Positions 34,518 through 42,794 of a DNA stretch of 64,000 nucleotides are shown piece by piece (within the stretch, counting starts at the first letter, position 1; each line of letters opens with the position of its first letter). The DNA is from Bog-756 sp963831535 (GTDB lineage: Bacteria > Actinomycetota > Acidimicrobiia > Acidimicrobiales > RAAP-2). The notes beneath the pieces are model-generated. The model did not search any database and was not told the DNA's origin. It was given only the letters and a program-made list of their open reading frames with translations. Both the position numbers and the translations under genes were made by a program. The DNA is taken from positions 310,001-374,000 of the forward strand of contig CAWHQP010000002.1 in NCBI GenBank assembly GCA_963831535.1, in the 5' to 3' direction.

Positions 34518-35095
34518 GGTCGCATCCCCACTCTCCGCCTCATCTTCGGCATCGGCAGCGACTCCGGTGGCGGAGGCTCGAACGCCGCACGCTTAATCCG
34601 ACCGTCAGCTGCGTCAAGCCACCGCACTGCAGCGTCCAGACGGAAGAGCTCGGCGTCCACGACCAGGGCGAATCCGAGGTCGAATTTGGCCTCGTCCTCC
34701 TTGAGGAGGGTCCACTGTTGCATCAGCTCGACCAGGTAGCGGCGGTGCACTTGGATCACATCGTGCACGTCGGCGCCGGGTATCCGAAGCGCCACCATGA
34801 CCTTGATCACCAGCTCATCCCGTGGTGGTGAGCTGAGATCGGGAGGCGTACGGAGCCAGGTGGCCAGCTCCTCCCCGCCGGCCGGTGTGAGCCGGAACCC
34901 CTTCTGGAGCCGGTCGTCGGTCTCGTCGTCGGACTCAACCAGACCATCTCGTTCCAACCGCTGGAGCGTCGTATACACCTGGCCCACGTTCAAAGGCCAG
35001 ACATCGCCGGTCCGAGCTTCGAATTCCTGGCGCAGCTGCAGGCCGTACTTCGGTCCCTCGGTCAAGAGGGCCAGCAGGGCATGGCGAACGCTCAC
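34514..35095 (-). CDS. PadR-family transcriptional regulator
   Basis: This 193-residue protein has a PadR winged-helix N-terminus (RHALLALLTEGPKYGLQLRQEFEARTGDVWPLNVGQVYTTLQRLERDGLVES, about 3-55) and a helical C-terminal domain (about 100-180) for dimerisation. The GTG start at 35095 gives the conserved N-terminus. PadR proteins usually repress a linked transporter and respond to a drug or signal. The 29-base palindrome 24 bases upstream is the probable operator, so the operon should be self-regulated. Confidence 0.92.
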   Translation of the reverse strand: MSVRHALLALLTEGPKYGLQLRQEFEARTGDVWPLNVGQVYTTLQRLERDGLVESDDETDDRLQKGFRLTPAGGEELATWLRTPPDLSSPPRDELVIKVMVALRIPGADVHDVIQVHRRYLVELMQQWTLLKEDEAKFDLGFALVVDAELFRLDAAVRWLDAADGRIKRAAFEPPPPESLPMPKMRRRVGMRP

Positions 35096-35119
35096 GCCCG
35101 CTCCGAGCGGTGGATTCTG

Positions 35120-35148
35120 GTTAGTAGCATACTGAGTATTATACTAAC
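35120..35148 (-). promoter_or_regulatory. Probable PadR operator and -10 region
   Basis: Reading the minus strand, GTTAGTATAATACT and AGTATGCTACTAAC are 14-base arms around a central C, matching as an inverted repeat at 12 of 14 positions. A TATAAT sequence lies inside the left arm, so a bound regulator would block the promoter of the padR-ABC operon. Confidence 0.75.
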
Positions 35149-35408
35149 GGGAGAGGATTTGACAAGAGGGCGGAGCCAATCCGGCTTCGGTAGCGGCGCG
35201 GACAGGCAGATCAACCTTCAGCTGAGGGTGCCGCCGGTGTCACCGGCAGGCCACATCGGCGAGTTCCGCATTCACCTGTTCGGAAAGTGGGGTGCCCAGC
35301 TCCGCCCCAGATCGACTCGCGAGCACACGGCGAGTCCCAATCCCACCAAGGACAGCACAGTCCGATGTCCAGGCGCCCCGGTCCGATGAATACAACTAGA
35401 TTCATCCG

Positions 35409-36206
35409 GTGGCGACTCCTCACACCCATGCGACCATCGACATCGACGGTCTGGCCGTGTTCTACGAGACCGAGGGCGACGGAGAGACCATTGTGCTCCT
35501 CCACGGCGGGTTAGCGGACAACTCCACGTGGGCTGCGCAGTTCTCAGGGTTGTCTCCGCACTGCCGCGTGGTGGCACCCGAGCGTCAGGCCCAGGGCCAT
35601 ACTCCCGACCGACCCGGCCCGTTGACCTATCAGGCAATGGCCGACCAGACCGTCACCTTCCTCAACGCGCTCAAGCTCGCGCCGGTTGATCTGCTCGGAT
35701 GGAGCGACGGAGGCATGGTGGGAACTCTCATCGCGGCGGAGCACCCCGAACTCGTCCGGACACTGATCGTCACAGGATCCGGCTTCTCCAGCGCCGGATA
35801 CGTCACGGGAGCGATGGAGGACCTCGTATCGCTCGCGCCCGACGATGAGGACATGGTGATGTTCGCTGCCATGTATGCCCAAGCCTCCCCGGACGGTCCT
35901 GACCACTTCCCCGAGGTGTGGGAGAAAATGCGCACGATGTGGGCGGAGCCCTTCGACTGGACAGCACGCGTTCAGCAGATTGCAGCACCGACCCTCGTCA
36001 TCGTCGGCGATGACGACTACGTCCGCGTGGATCACGCCCAGGAGTTCTCCTGCACGGTCAGGAATGGGCAGCTGGCCGTGGTTCCAGGCGCATCTCACCT
36101 CGTCCCGATGGAGAAGCCGGATCTCTTCAACCAGCTTGTGCTCGAATTCATGGCGAACCCATTTCCCGAAACGATGATGCCGCTCCGACGCAAAGCGCAC
36201 GGGTAG
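35409..36206 (+). CDS. Alpha/beta-hydrolase
   Basis: The 265-residue protein has the alpha/beta-hydrolase fold. The oxyanion-loop HGG (IVLLHGGLADNSTW), the nucleophile elbow GWSDGG (about residue 98-103), the acid in VIVGDDDYVRVDHA and the histidine in PGASHLVPMEKPDLF are all visible. It resembles small lyase/esterase-type hydrolases such as the proline iminopeptidase or haloperoxidase groups. The GTG start lies close after the conserved spacing; no ribosome site is obvious. It stands alone, divergent from padR. Substrate is unknown. Confidence 0.88.
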   Translation: MATPHTHATIDIDGLAVFYETEGDGETIVLLHGGLADNSTWAAQFSGLSPHCRVVAPERQAQGHTPDRPGPLTYQAMADQTVTFLNALKLAPVDLLGWSDGGMVGTLIAAEHPELVRTLIVTGSGFSSAGYVTGAMEDLVSLAPDDEDMVMFAAMYAQASPDGPDHFPEVWEKMRTMWAEPFDWTARVQQIAAPTLVIVGDDDYVRVDHAQEFSCTVRNGQLAVVPGASHLVPMEKPDLFNQLVLEFMANPFPETMMPLRRKAHG

Positions 36207-36659
36207 CAGCACACCGCCCGCCATGACTCTGACACCGCCCATCGTTGGCCACGGGTCGAGCCGGGACTCATCATCGGTCTGAGCTGATTGTCGGCATGGC
36301 CAAGGACGTGTCGCCTCCACCGGCCTGCGAGGCGCCCCGACTCCTCAGGTCGCCGACGCCCGTGAGGCGATCTGGTCGAAGAAACGCCGAGGACGTGGTC
36401 TGGCGTTGCCACGACGGCACTACGCGGTGGAACAGCTCGCCATCGATTCGGGGGGCAAGCCCTGCTGAACCCCCTTGTCCCGCTAGGCTGCCGGATCAGT
36501 ACGAAGCCCGTGAGGTTGAATCAGCGCCCAGACAGTATCGACCGCTTCCTGTTCAGCTGAGGAGGCGGTCCCGTTTCGGAATGCCTCTCGGCACCACACT
36601 CGAAGCGTCATGAGGGTGCTGCCCGGACCATCGAACCCGGAAGTGGCTACGATGCGATC
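36207..36659. other. Intergenic region before the HMA gene
   Basis: I see no recognisable coding, RNA or repeat feature in these 450 bases. Short open stretches on both strands do not resemble known families. Confidence 0.45.
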
Positions 36660-36929
36660 ATGACTCCAGGAAGCGAATCCAAAGCACCGGTGACAGTGGT
36701 CGCTCCTGATGCATCGTCCATCGCCCAACTGTCCGTGGCCGGCATGCACTGCGGATCGTGCGCAGCGCTGATCGAAGAGACCCTGGGCGACCAAAGCGGT
36801 GTGCTCAGCGCCTCGGTTGATCTCGACCAGGCGCGGGCGGTCGTTGAGTACGAGCCCTCCACGATCGACATCGACACGATCCGTGCCGCCATTGCTGAGG
36901 CAGGATATTCGGCGACGCCGATCGCGTAG
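36660..36929 (+). CDS. Heavy-metal-associated (HMA) domain protein, CopZ-like
   Basis: The 89-residue protein has a 20-residue polar N-terminus and a single HMA domain. It carries the metal-binding GMHCGSC motif (CxxC at about residues 31-34) and the rest of the ferredoxin-like fold (EETLGDQSGVLSASVDLDQARAVVEYEPSTIDIDTIRAAIAEAGY). Such proteins carry copper(I), or sometimes zinc, to P-type ATPases or regulators. No ATPase gene is adjacent. A BlaI-type regulator with a cysteine cluster follows 257 bases downstream, which suggests a metal-handling group. Confidence 0.88.
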   Translation: MTPGSESKAPVTVVAPDASSIAQLSVAGMHCGSCAALIEETLGDQSGVLSASVDLDQARAVVEYEPSTIDIDTIRAAIAEAGYSATPIA

Positions 36930-37186
36930 GTCGCTCCAAGGAGAGGCAACGCGGCTAGCCGCTGGTCTCCACCAAGTAGAGCGGTTCCGGCCTTGGCCCG
37001 GCCGCAGGTTGCACCGAATCAGGACGCCGGGGCGACCGAGGTCGGGGTCGTTCGGGCGCCCGTCTCCGCATACACTGTGGTCGTGGTGTTGATTGGCGAC
37101 ACACCCACCGTGAGTCGCATCAGTTGCGGCACGTCCAGGGAATCGTCGAGACCGGATAGCCGTCGCAATATGATCGGAGGTTGGCC

Positions 37187-37633
37187 ATGAGTTCAGGGGG
37201 ACCGTGTGGGAACCCGATGTGCTCCTGTGATCCTTGTGGCTGTGAGCACTGCGAATGTGGCGTGGCCAGACTCGGCGATCTGGAGCGACGCGTCATGGAG
37301 TACCTGTGGAGTCACGAAGAAGGCGAGCAGACCGGCCGCCAGGTGGCCGATGCCCTGCCCGAGTACGCCTACACCACCGTGGCCACCGTCCTCGATCGAC
37401 TGGTTCACAAGGGGCTCGTGCGGCGTCGGATGGACGGTCGTACGATTCGGTTCGTCGCCGTAGGGACCCGGGGGGCACACACGGCTGTACTTATGCACGA
37501 GGCGCTGGCCGAGGGGAATGATCCCGACGAAGCGCTCCAGTACTTCGCTGGAGTTCTCACGCCGGACGAGGCGGACATCCTCCGCCAGTCGCTCGAGGCG
37601 CTGGCCGGGGGTTCGGTCACCTCGAAGCCGTAG
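37187..37633 (+). CDS. BlaI/MecI/CopY-family regulator with cysteine-rich N-terminal head
   Basis: The 148-residue protein has two parts. Residues 7-24 hold seven cysteines as C-x4-C-x-C-x2-C-x-C-x2-C-x-C (Cys7, 12, 14, 17, 19, 22, 24) with a His at 21, a metallothionein-like pattern. From residue 27 the usual BlaI fold follows: LGDLERRVMEYLW, TGRQVADALPEYAYTTVATVLDRLVHKGLVRRRMDGRTIRF and a helical dimerisation tail. I chose the ATG at 37187; a TTG six bases upstream is in frame. The head suggests metal sensing, like CopY, whose cysteines are at the other end. No M56 protease gene, the usual partner of BlaI, is present. Metal and targets are inferred. Confidence 0.85.
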   Translation: MSSGGPCGNPMCSCDPCGCEHCECGVARLGDLERRVMEYLWSHEEGEQTGRQVADALPEYAYTTVATVLDRLVHKGLVRRRMDGRTIRFVAVGTRGAHTAVLMHEALAEGNDPDEALQYFAGVLTPDEADILRQSLEALAGGSVTSKP

Positions 37634-37758
37634 GCGGCACGGAGAACGCCGGTCGGTCACTCGCGGCTGCCGGAAGCGATCCTTCCCCGCCGGCAGCCGA
37701 TCCGGCCGCCCGGCTGCCATGCGAGACCGGCCTCCAGGTGATCTCATGACGCTAACCG

Positions 37759-38442
37759 TCACGTCATCAGAAGCAACATGAAGCCCATGCCGATGCACAT
37801 CACGACGTGGCTGACATCGACGAGCCACGGAGTCGCCACCACGTCCTCCACGGCGAACGCTGCCGACGACTGGCTTCCCTCAGCACCGCCACGCCTCTCC
37901 ATCCCGGCTAATCCGGCGATGGCCCAGGTCGGCGCATGGCAACCGAAGTGGGAGGCGCCCTTGTTGGGGGAGGCGAGCGTGAACACTGCGGATCCGAAAA
38001 GCACGAAGGCCAGCAGAAAGGCAAGTCCAGAGTCGAGTTTCGGCCCGGACCCGGCCGACATCGACATGGACATCGACCCCGATGTGGACGAGCTCATGGG
38101 GAACCAGTACATGAGCAGCATGGCGAAGTTCATGACGACATGGATCAGTGCGTGCGGCAGATGGACCCCGTACCGTCGGACCGACTGGATGCTCTGCACC
38201 AGGAACCAGATCAACAAAGCACCGAAGATGATCTCCCAGACCGCACTCCTGCCGAAAGCCCACCGGCCCACAAACATCCCGGCCATGGCCACGCCCATGA
38301 AGCTATGGGAGATCTCGACGTCACGGCCGGCCGGCCGCTTGGTCGCCAACGACAGGCTCAGCAACGTTAAGCAGTAGCCGGCGACAGCGAGCATCAACAC
38401 ACCGAACAGGTAGTACAACCACGATGGCGTTGACATAGCCAT
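37759..38442 (-). CDS. DUF5134 membrane protein
   Basis: This 227-residue protein has six or so helices and the marks of DUF5134, an actinobacterial membrane family: SWLYYLFGVLMLAVAGYCLTLL, SHSFMGVAMAGMF, HLPHALIHVVMNFAMLLMYWF and a C-terminal SHVVMCIGMGFMLLLM. It is rich in methionine and histidine, including an MSMSMSAG stretch in an outer loop, which could bind copper. The gene starts six bases after a second membrane gene, so the two are an operon that begins at the palindrome near 39520. Function is not established. Confidence 0.85.
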   Translation of the reverse strand: MAMSTPSWLYYLFGVLMLAVAGYCLTLLSLSLATKRPAGRDVEISHSFMGVAMAGMFVGRWAFGRSAVWEIIFGALLIWFLVQSIQSVRRYGVHLPHALIHVVMNFAMLLMYWFPMSSSTSGSMSMSMSAGSGPKLDSGLAFLLAFVLFGSAVFTLASPNKGASHFGCHAPTWAIAGLAGMERRGGAEGSQSSAAFAVEDVVATPWLVDVSHVVMCIGMGFMLLLMT

Positions 38443-38448
38443 GACCGT

Positions 38449-39483
38449 TCACGCCCCCTTTGCCGTCGGCAGGACGGAGGTCGCGCCGTTGGTGATGGCC
38501 GCACGGTCGTCAGCCTGGGGCCAGTAAAGCAGGGCGAAGACGATCACCATCACACCGGAATTGGGATCGGTGGCCCCACCGGCGAGGATCCCTCCGAAGT
38601 TCTGAACCGCCACCCAGATGAGTGCGAAGACGACGATGGCCAGCACCACTGTGACCTGGGCTATCTGTGGAGGGGTGAATACGCCGGCGGCGACAATGAC
38701 ACAGATGATGGCCAGAAGAATGGCCATCGTGGTGCCGTGGTGCAGAAACAGCGACTCGGAGGACCGGTCGATACGGGCCAACCATCCCGGTTGCCCGCTA
38801 TTTAGACCGGCAATCAAGTCATGGAGGGCCTGGGGCGAGCGGCCTGAACCCACCAGCGACAGGACGGCCAAGAGCCCCCACACCGCGACCCACACGGTCT
38901 TGGCTGCCGTGATGCCGAGGGTCCGAGCGGCCACGAACGGCGTGTTCGATCCCTCACTCGGCCACAAGAGCACGGCCACCACCGCGTAGAAGAGCACGCC
39001 GCCGGGCCCACCGCCGAACGGGGTGGCCCCGCCATGGAAGATGCCGCCCGACCCCTCGCCAAACCACCAGACCGCGAGGGACCAGACGATGGATAGCGTC
39101 AACGCCGGCTTGAGGGTGCGCTTGTAGATCATCCCGAAGGCAATGAGAAACTGGATGCCGGCGAAGAGGGTGTCGGTGAGGATCGGCTGGTGGTAGACGA
39201 TCGACGCGTTCCATGTCTGGGTCCGGGCGACCCACCCAGGATTCCCGGCAGCAAGCCCATTGAGCATCCCGCTGAAGCCATTGCCGCCCTTGGTGAACAT
39301 GAACGGCTGGAGCTGCAGAGCGGCGTCCAGCAGCCACACGGTGGCTAACACCAGCTGGAACGTGCGCTGCAGATCTCTCGCCGGCCGGTTTGCCGACGAT
39401 CCCATCGTGGGGGAGGCCAAGGTCGGCGACGCATCATCCAGTCCAGCCCGGCTGTCCTCCGGCTTGACGTCGGTGACCGTCAT
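38449..39483 (-). CDS. Polytopic membrane protein paired with DUF5134
   Basis: The 344-residue protein has a polar N-terminus of about 35 residues and eight or nine helices (QLVLATVWLLDAALQLQPFMF, GIQFLIAFGMIY, LTLSIVWSLAVWWFGEG, VLFYAVVAVLLWP, VWVAVWGLLAVLSLV, AILLAIICVIVAAGV, VVLAIVVFALIWVAVQ, VMVIVFALLYWP). Glycine-rich loops (GSGGIFHGGATPFGGGPGG) stand out. I do not recognise a named family beyond its linkage to DUF5134. The ATG at 39483 lies 28 bases downstream of a perfect BlaI-like palindrome, so expression may respond to the regulator at 37187. Confidence 0.75.
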   Translation of the reverse strand: MTVTDVKPEDSRAGLDDASPTLASPTMGSSANRPARDLQRTFQLVLATVWLLDAALQLQPFMFTKGGNGFSGMLNGLAAGNPGWVARTQTWNASIVYHQPILTDTLFAGIQFLIAFGMIYKRTLKPALTLSIVWSLAVWWFGEGSGGIFHGGATPFGGGPGGVLFYAVVAVLLWPSEGSNTPFVAARTLGITAAKTVWVAVWGLLAVLSLVGSGRSPQALHDLIAGLNSGQPGWLARIDRSSESLFLHHGTTMAILLAIICVIVAAGVFTPPQIAQVTVVLAIVVFALIWVAVQNFGGILAGGATDPNSGVMVIVFALLYWPQADDRAAITNGATSVLPTAKGA

Positions 39484-39511
39484 CGCTCACTACCTCACTT
39501 TCGGGACCAAT

Positions 39512-39531
39512 TACTACTACCCGTAGTAGTA
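39512..39531. promoter_or_regulatory. BlaI-like palindromic operator
   Basis: TACTACTAC (39512-39520) and GTAGTAGTA (39523-39531) form a perfect inverted repeat around CC. BlaI/MecI/CopY regulators bind TACA/TGTA- or TACTAC/GTAGTA-type palindromes, so this fits the family of the regulator encoded 2 kb away. It is upstream of the DUF5134 pair on the minus strand. No second copy was seen before the regulator gene itself. Confidence 0.7.
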
Positions 39532-39540
39532 CGACACAAG

Positions 39541-40032
39541 CGCATCCCGGTCACCAAATGGTGGGGCGCTCCGGTCCATTACGCATACAGGCCGGCAAGC
39601 CGCAGGGTCGTCCGGGCGATCGGAAACCGGGCCTCATCCCAGGCGCGGCGGGACGGCCGGCGCACCTGCTCCATCCATACGATGACCATCAGGTCGCCGG
39701 CGATCAGTGGTTGCCTCAGGGACTCCCACCGATCCCGCGCCCGACCCACGTGCCCGACACCCGTGCCGAGAGGACGATTGACCGAGCCCGCCGGCAATGG
39801 ATCTCAGGTCGAATCTGTGACCGGTGATCCATCCCCTCCGGCGGGATCCCTCCAACTCCTCTGATCGGCTACGGGCAGCCGTCCGAACGGTCCGCCCACC
39901 CCGGCGTCTTACTGCTCGGCGGACCGTTACCAGCAGTGATTGCCTGGAACGGGCGCACGGCCTATGACCTAACTGTTGCTTGGTGGTTGGATGCCGACGT
40001 GAATACCGGCCCTGCTCGGCAGCGAATGAGGC
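39541..40032. other. Intergenic region, mostly featureless
   Basis: An open stretch on the minus strand (39579-39797) could encode a short peptide tail (MVIVWMEQVRRPSRRAWDEA), but I see no start, ribosome site or family match. Nothing else is recognised in these 490 bases. Confidence 0.4.
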
Positions 40033-40269
40033 TCAGTCCTCGGGAAGAGCAGCAAAGGCACGCTTGGTGTCTCGATACCAACCCATTCCCGATATGGGCC
40101 TTCTCCAGCGACTCTTCATCTCCTTCAAGGCTTGCTCGTGTGATGCATCCCCCGCCGCGACAACCTCCTTCAGATGACCATCCTGCGCCTTGATGACTTC
40201 ATCGGCGGTACCGCCGCGGAGGACAACGTCACATGGTCCGCCCAATTGCTTGCAGGTCATCGTCTTCAT
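40033..40269 (-). CDS. DUF1059-family small protein
   Basis: This 78-residue protein begins MKTMTCKQLGGPCDVVLRGGT, the signature of DUF1059, a family of small predicted metal-binding proteins. The Cys and His positions (C6, C13, H32, H44) are consistent with that family. The C-terminal 25 residues (SRWRRPISGMGWYRD) extend beyond the usual domain. A GGAGA ribosome site precedes the ATG. It stands alone in a gene-poor stretch. Confidence 0.8.
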   Translation of the reverse strand: MKTMTCKQLGGPCDVVLRGGTADEVIKAQDGHLKEVVAAGDASHEQALKEMKSRWRRPISGMGWYRDTKRAFAALPED

Positions 40270-40325
40270 GGTCCCCGTCTCCTTTCAACGACGCTCTCCG
40301 TGGCCTGTACCACCATTACGGATGA

Positions 40326-40724
40326 TCAGGCCTGCGCAATGCGGACCAGGTTGCCCGAGGGATCGCGGAAAGCACAGTCGCGCACTCCCCAGGGTTGATC
40401 CGTCGGCTCCTGGAGCACCTCGGCGCCCGATGACCGGACTTGCTCGAACGTGGCGTCGAGGTCCTCGGAGCGGAAGATTGCAGCCTGCAGGGATCCTTGG
40501 GTGACGAGCGACAGAAGGGCGTCGCCCTCGGCCTGCGAACGGCCGCCGTGGGGCTGGGAGAGCACGATGTCGACGTCCTGGCCCGGGGCACCGACCGTGA
40601 CCCAGCGAAACTCGCCGGACGAGACGTCGTTGCGGACCTCGAGGCCGAGCGCATCGCGGTAGAAGCCGAGAGCGGTGTCGGGATCATGCACGGGTATGAA
40701 CATTGCGGAAACGGTGACTGCCAT
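40326..40724 (-). CDS. VOC-family (glyoxalase-like) protein
   Basis: This 132-residue protein has the vicinal oxygen chelate fold: two beta-alpha-beta-beta-beta modules with IPVHDPDTALGFYRDALGLEVRND at the start and VRDCAFRDPSGNLVRIAQA at the end. Such proteins are glyoxalases, dioxygenases or resistance proteins. Metal ligands are hard to assign by eye. An AraC-type regulator lies 114 bases upstream on the same strand, a common pairing. The substrate is unknown. Confidence 0.88.
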   Translation of the reverse strand: MAVTVSAMFIPVHDPDTALGFYRDALGLEVRNDVSSGEFRWVTVGAPGQDVDIVLSQPHGGRSQAEGDALLSLVTQGSLQAAIFRSEDLDATFEQVRSSGAEVLQEPTDQPWGVRDCAFRDPSGNLVRIAQA

Positions 40725-40838
40725 GGGCCGATTGTACGGGCGCCGCCCGCTCCACCGCTTCTCCGATCCTGCTCGGCGCCGTATCGGGGTCGCCTCGCGG
40801 TCCGTCCGCCGGACCGTCCCGTCGGCGCCGGTCCACGC

Positions 40839-41249
40839 TCAGACACGGGTTACGGTACGCCTCGGTCGCGTGGCGAACATCGTCACACACGTGGGGACGA
40901 CCTCGAGGTCACGGTGGTCATCCTGGCGGTACTGCGATGGTGTCACCCCGACGATCTCGGTGAAGCGCGAACTGAACGATCCGAGCGATGTGCAGCCCAC
41001 CGCCATACAGGCATCGGTGACCGACGTTCCCCGCCGCAGAAGGGCCTTCGCCCGTTCGATGCGTCGCGTCATCAGGTACGAGTACGGCGTCTCGCCGTAC
41101 GCAGCGCGGAACTTGCGAGAGAAATGCGCAGGTGACATGAGGGCGGCGCTGGCTATGGCCGGGACGTTGAGGGGCTGGGCGTACTCGCGGTCGATCAGGT
41201 CGCGCGCCCGACGGAGGTGTACGAGATCGGCCATCTCCTCCGGCGTCAT
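40839..41249 (-). CDS. AraC-family regulator (DNA-binding domain only)
   Basis: The 136-residue protein is essentially the two-HTH AraC DNA-binding domain. It begins with HLRRARDLIDREYAQPLNVPAIASAALMSPAHFSRKFRAAYGETPYSYLMTRRIERAKALLRRG and continues through the second helix pair with VTDACMAVGCTSLGSFSSRFTEIVGVTPSQYRQ. No ligand-binding domain is present. A second in-frame ATG at 41234 is possible. It precedes a VOC gene on the same strand and probably regulates it; short AraC proteins beside VOC genes are frequent in actinobacteria. Confidence 0.9.
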   Translation of the reverse strand: MTPEEMADLVHLRRARDLIDREYAQPLNVPAIASAALMSPAHFSRKFRAAYGETPYSYLMTRRIERAKALLRRGTSVTDACMAVGCTSLGSFSSRFTEIVGVTPSQYRQDDHRDLEVVPTCVTMFATRPRRTVTRV

Positions 41250-41336
41250 GGGGACAATGGTACGCGACCGATCGTGGCTGCGAAGCAGGTGCTTCTCACC
41301 GGTTCCGCTCCGCCGGCCAGGTCGGGGCCCAGCCCC

Positions 41337-41585
41337 TCAGGTCTGGTTAGAAGCATGGACGCGGTTCATCCGCAGGTGCTCGGCACCGGCATCGGATACC
41401 GAGATGAGTGGCCCGATACCCGGGGCATGATGGCGCTCGACATAGCCCCGCTCGTTTGCCTCCTCCCACACCGGGAGGCGCGGACACGACGTACGCCAGG
41501 CATCGAGTACCTCGGCGTAGGGACGCGCTCCCGTACCCAGCCACTCGAGAAGGTCGAGGATGAGGTGGTCGGTGCTGTCAGCCAT
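41337..41585 (-). CDS. Small conserved hypothetical protein
   Basis: This 82-residue protein reads as one compact domain: DHLILDLLEWLGTGARPYAEVLDAWRTSCPRLPVWEEANERGYVER, then a strand-rich end (PLISVSDAGAEHL). It resembles small actinobacterial proteins with a winged-helix look (EVLDAWRTSCPRLPVWE is a recurring pattern). I chose the ATG at 41585; the longer frame to 41678 is poorly conserved. It is divergent from the hydroxyacid dehydrogenase gene. No function is known to me. Confidence 0.7.
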   Translation of the reverse strand: MADSTDHLILDLLEWLGTGARPYAEVLDAWRTSCPRLPVWEEANERGYVERHHAPGIGPLISVSDAGAEHLRMNRVHASNQT

Positions 41586-41729
41586 GGGACTCGGCGCAAT
41601 TATTGCACGGCCGTCAACCGGGGGCCCGGAGCCGTGCGGGGCCCACCCGCTCCGACGAACCGGTACGGTCGGGCTCATGGCAACTCGGACCCCGACCGCA
41701 GGCCCGGACGGAAAGGTGGGTAGACGTCG

Positions 41730-42716
41730 ATGCGGGTAGCCATCCTCGACGACTACTTCGACACGCTACGGACACTGGAGTGCTTCGACAGACTGGACGG
41801 CCACGACGTGACCGTCTGGACGGACCACGTCGACGATATCGACGTGCTCGCTGGACGCCTCGCCGACTCGGAGGCCCTGGTCCTCATCCGCGAGCGCACC
41901 GCCATCGGCAGGCCTCTCCTCGAGCGATTGCCGCAGCTGAAGCTGATCAGCCAGCGGAGTGTCTATCCCCACATCGACATCGACGCCTGCAACGCACTCG
42001 GCATCGTCGTGTGCTCCAATCTGCACCAGGGGTCGGCTTCGTTCGCCACCGCCGAGCTGACCTGGGGGCTCATCATCGCCGGGATGCGGCGGATACCCCA
42101 GCAGGTCGCCTCGATGAAGGCTGGGCACTGGCAGGACGGCGTTGGTCACTCCCTCCGGTACAAGACACTCGGGATCTACGGCTACGGGCGGCTGGGCCAG
42201 GTTGTCGCCGGCTACGGCCGATCATTCGGCATGGAGGTGGTGTTCTGGGCCAGCGAGGCATCCCGCCAACGGGCACGGGCAGCAGGAGTGGATGTGGCCG
42301 CGTCCCGGAAGTCGTTCTTCGAGGACTGTGACATCATCTCGCTCCACCTGCGCCTGGTCGACGAGACGCGTGGCATCATCACCAGGACCGATCTCGACAG
42401 GATGAAGGAATCGGCCCTGTTCGTGAACACCAGCCGGGCGGGACTCGTCGTGCCGGGGGCACTGGTCGGCGCCCTCACTGCGGGCCGACCGGGAATGGCG
42501 GCACTCGATGTCTACGAGACCGAGCCGCTTACTGACACCGGCGATCCGCTCCTCCGGATGGACAATGTCGTCTGTACGCCCCATATCGGGTACGTCACGA
42601 CGGATGAGTGGGAACTGCAGTTCTCCGACGTCTTCGACCAGATCAACGCCTTCGCCGTGGGTCGACCCACGAACGTCGTGAACCCCGAGGCACTGGATAG
42701 CCAACGTCGGAGCTGA
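41730..42716 (+). CDS. D-2-hydroxyacid dehydrogenase family protein
   Basis: This 328-residue NAD-dependent dehydrogenase shows the catalytic domain (VAILDDYFDTLRTLECFDRL), then the Rossmann motif IYGYGRLGQVVAGYGRSFGMEVVFWASE (about 148-175). Active-site pieces follow: NTSRAGLVVPGALVGAL with the catalytic-type arginine, the acidic LDVYETEPL, and CTPHIGYVT with the histidine. It is in the phosphoglycerate dehydrogenase/glyoxylate reductase superfamily. No serine-pathway genes are adjacent, so the substrate is open. Confidence 0.9.
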   Translation: MRVAILDDYFDTLRTLECFDRLDGHDVTVWTDHVDDIDVLAGRLADSEALVLIRERTAIGRPLLERLPQLKLISQRSVYPHIDIDACNALGIVVCSNLHQGSASFATAELTWGLIIAGMRRIPQQVASMKAGHWQDGVGHSLRYKTLGIYGYGRLGQVVAGYGRSFGMEVVFWASEASRQRARAAGVDVAASRKSFFEDCDIISLHLRLVDETRGIITRTDLDRMKESALFVNTSRAGLVVPGALVGALTAGRPGMAALDVYETEPLTDTGDPLLRMDNVVCTPHIGYVTTDEWELQFSDVFDQINAFAVGRPTNVVNPEALDSQRRS

Positions 42717-42794
42717 CCCCCGGGCGTCCCGCCGCGCCGACTGATCGACCGAACAGCAGGACCTCACCAGCGCGGACCGGGCCAGCCGCAGCGA

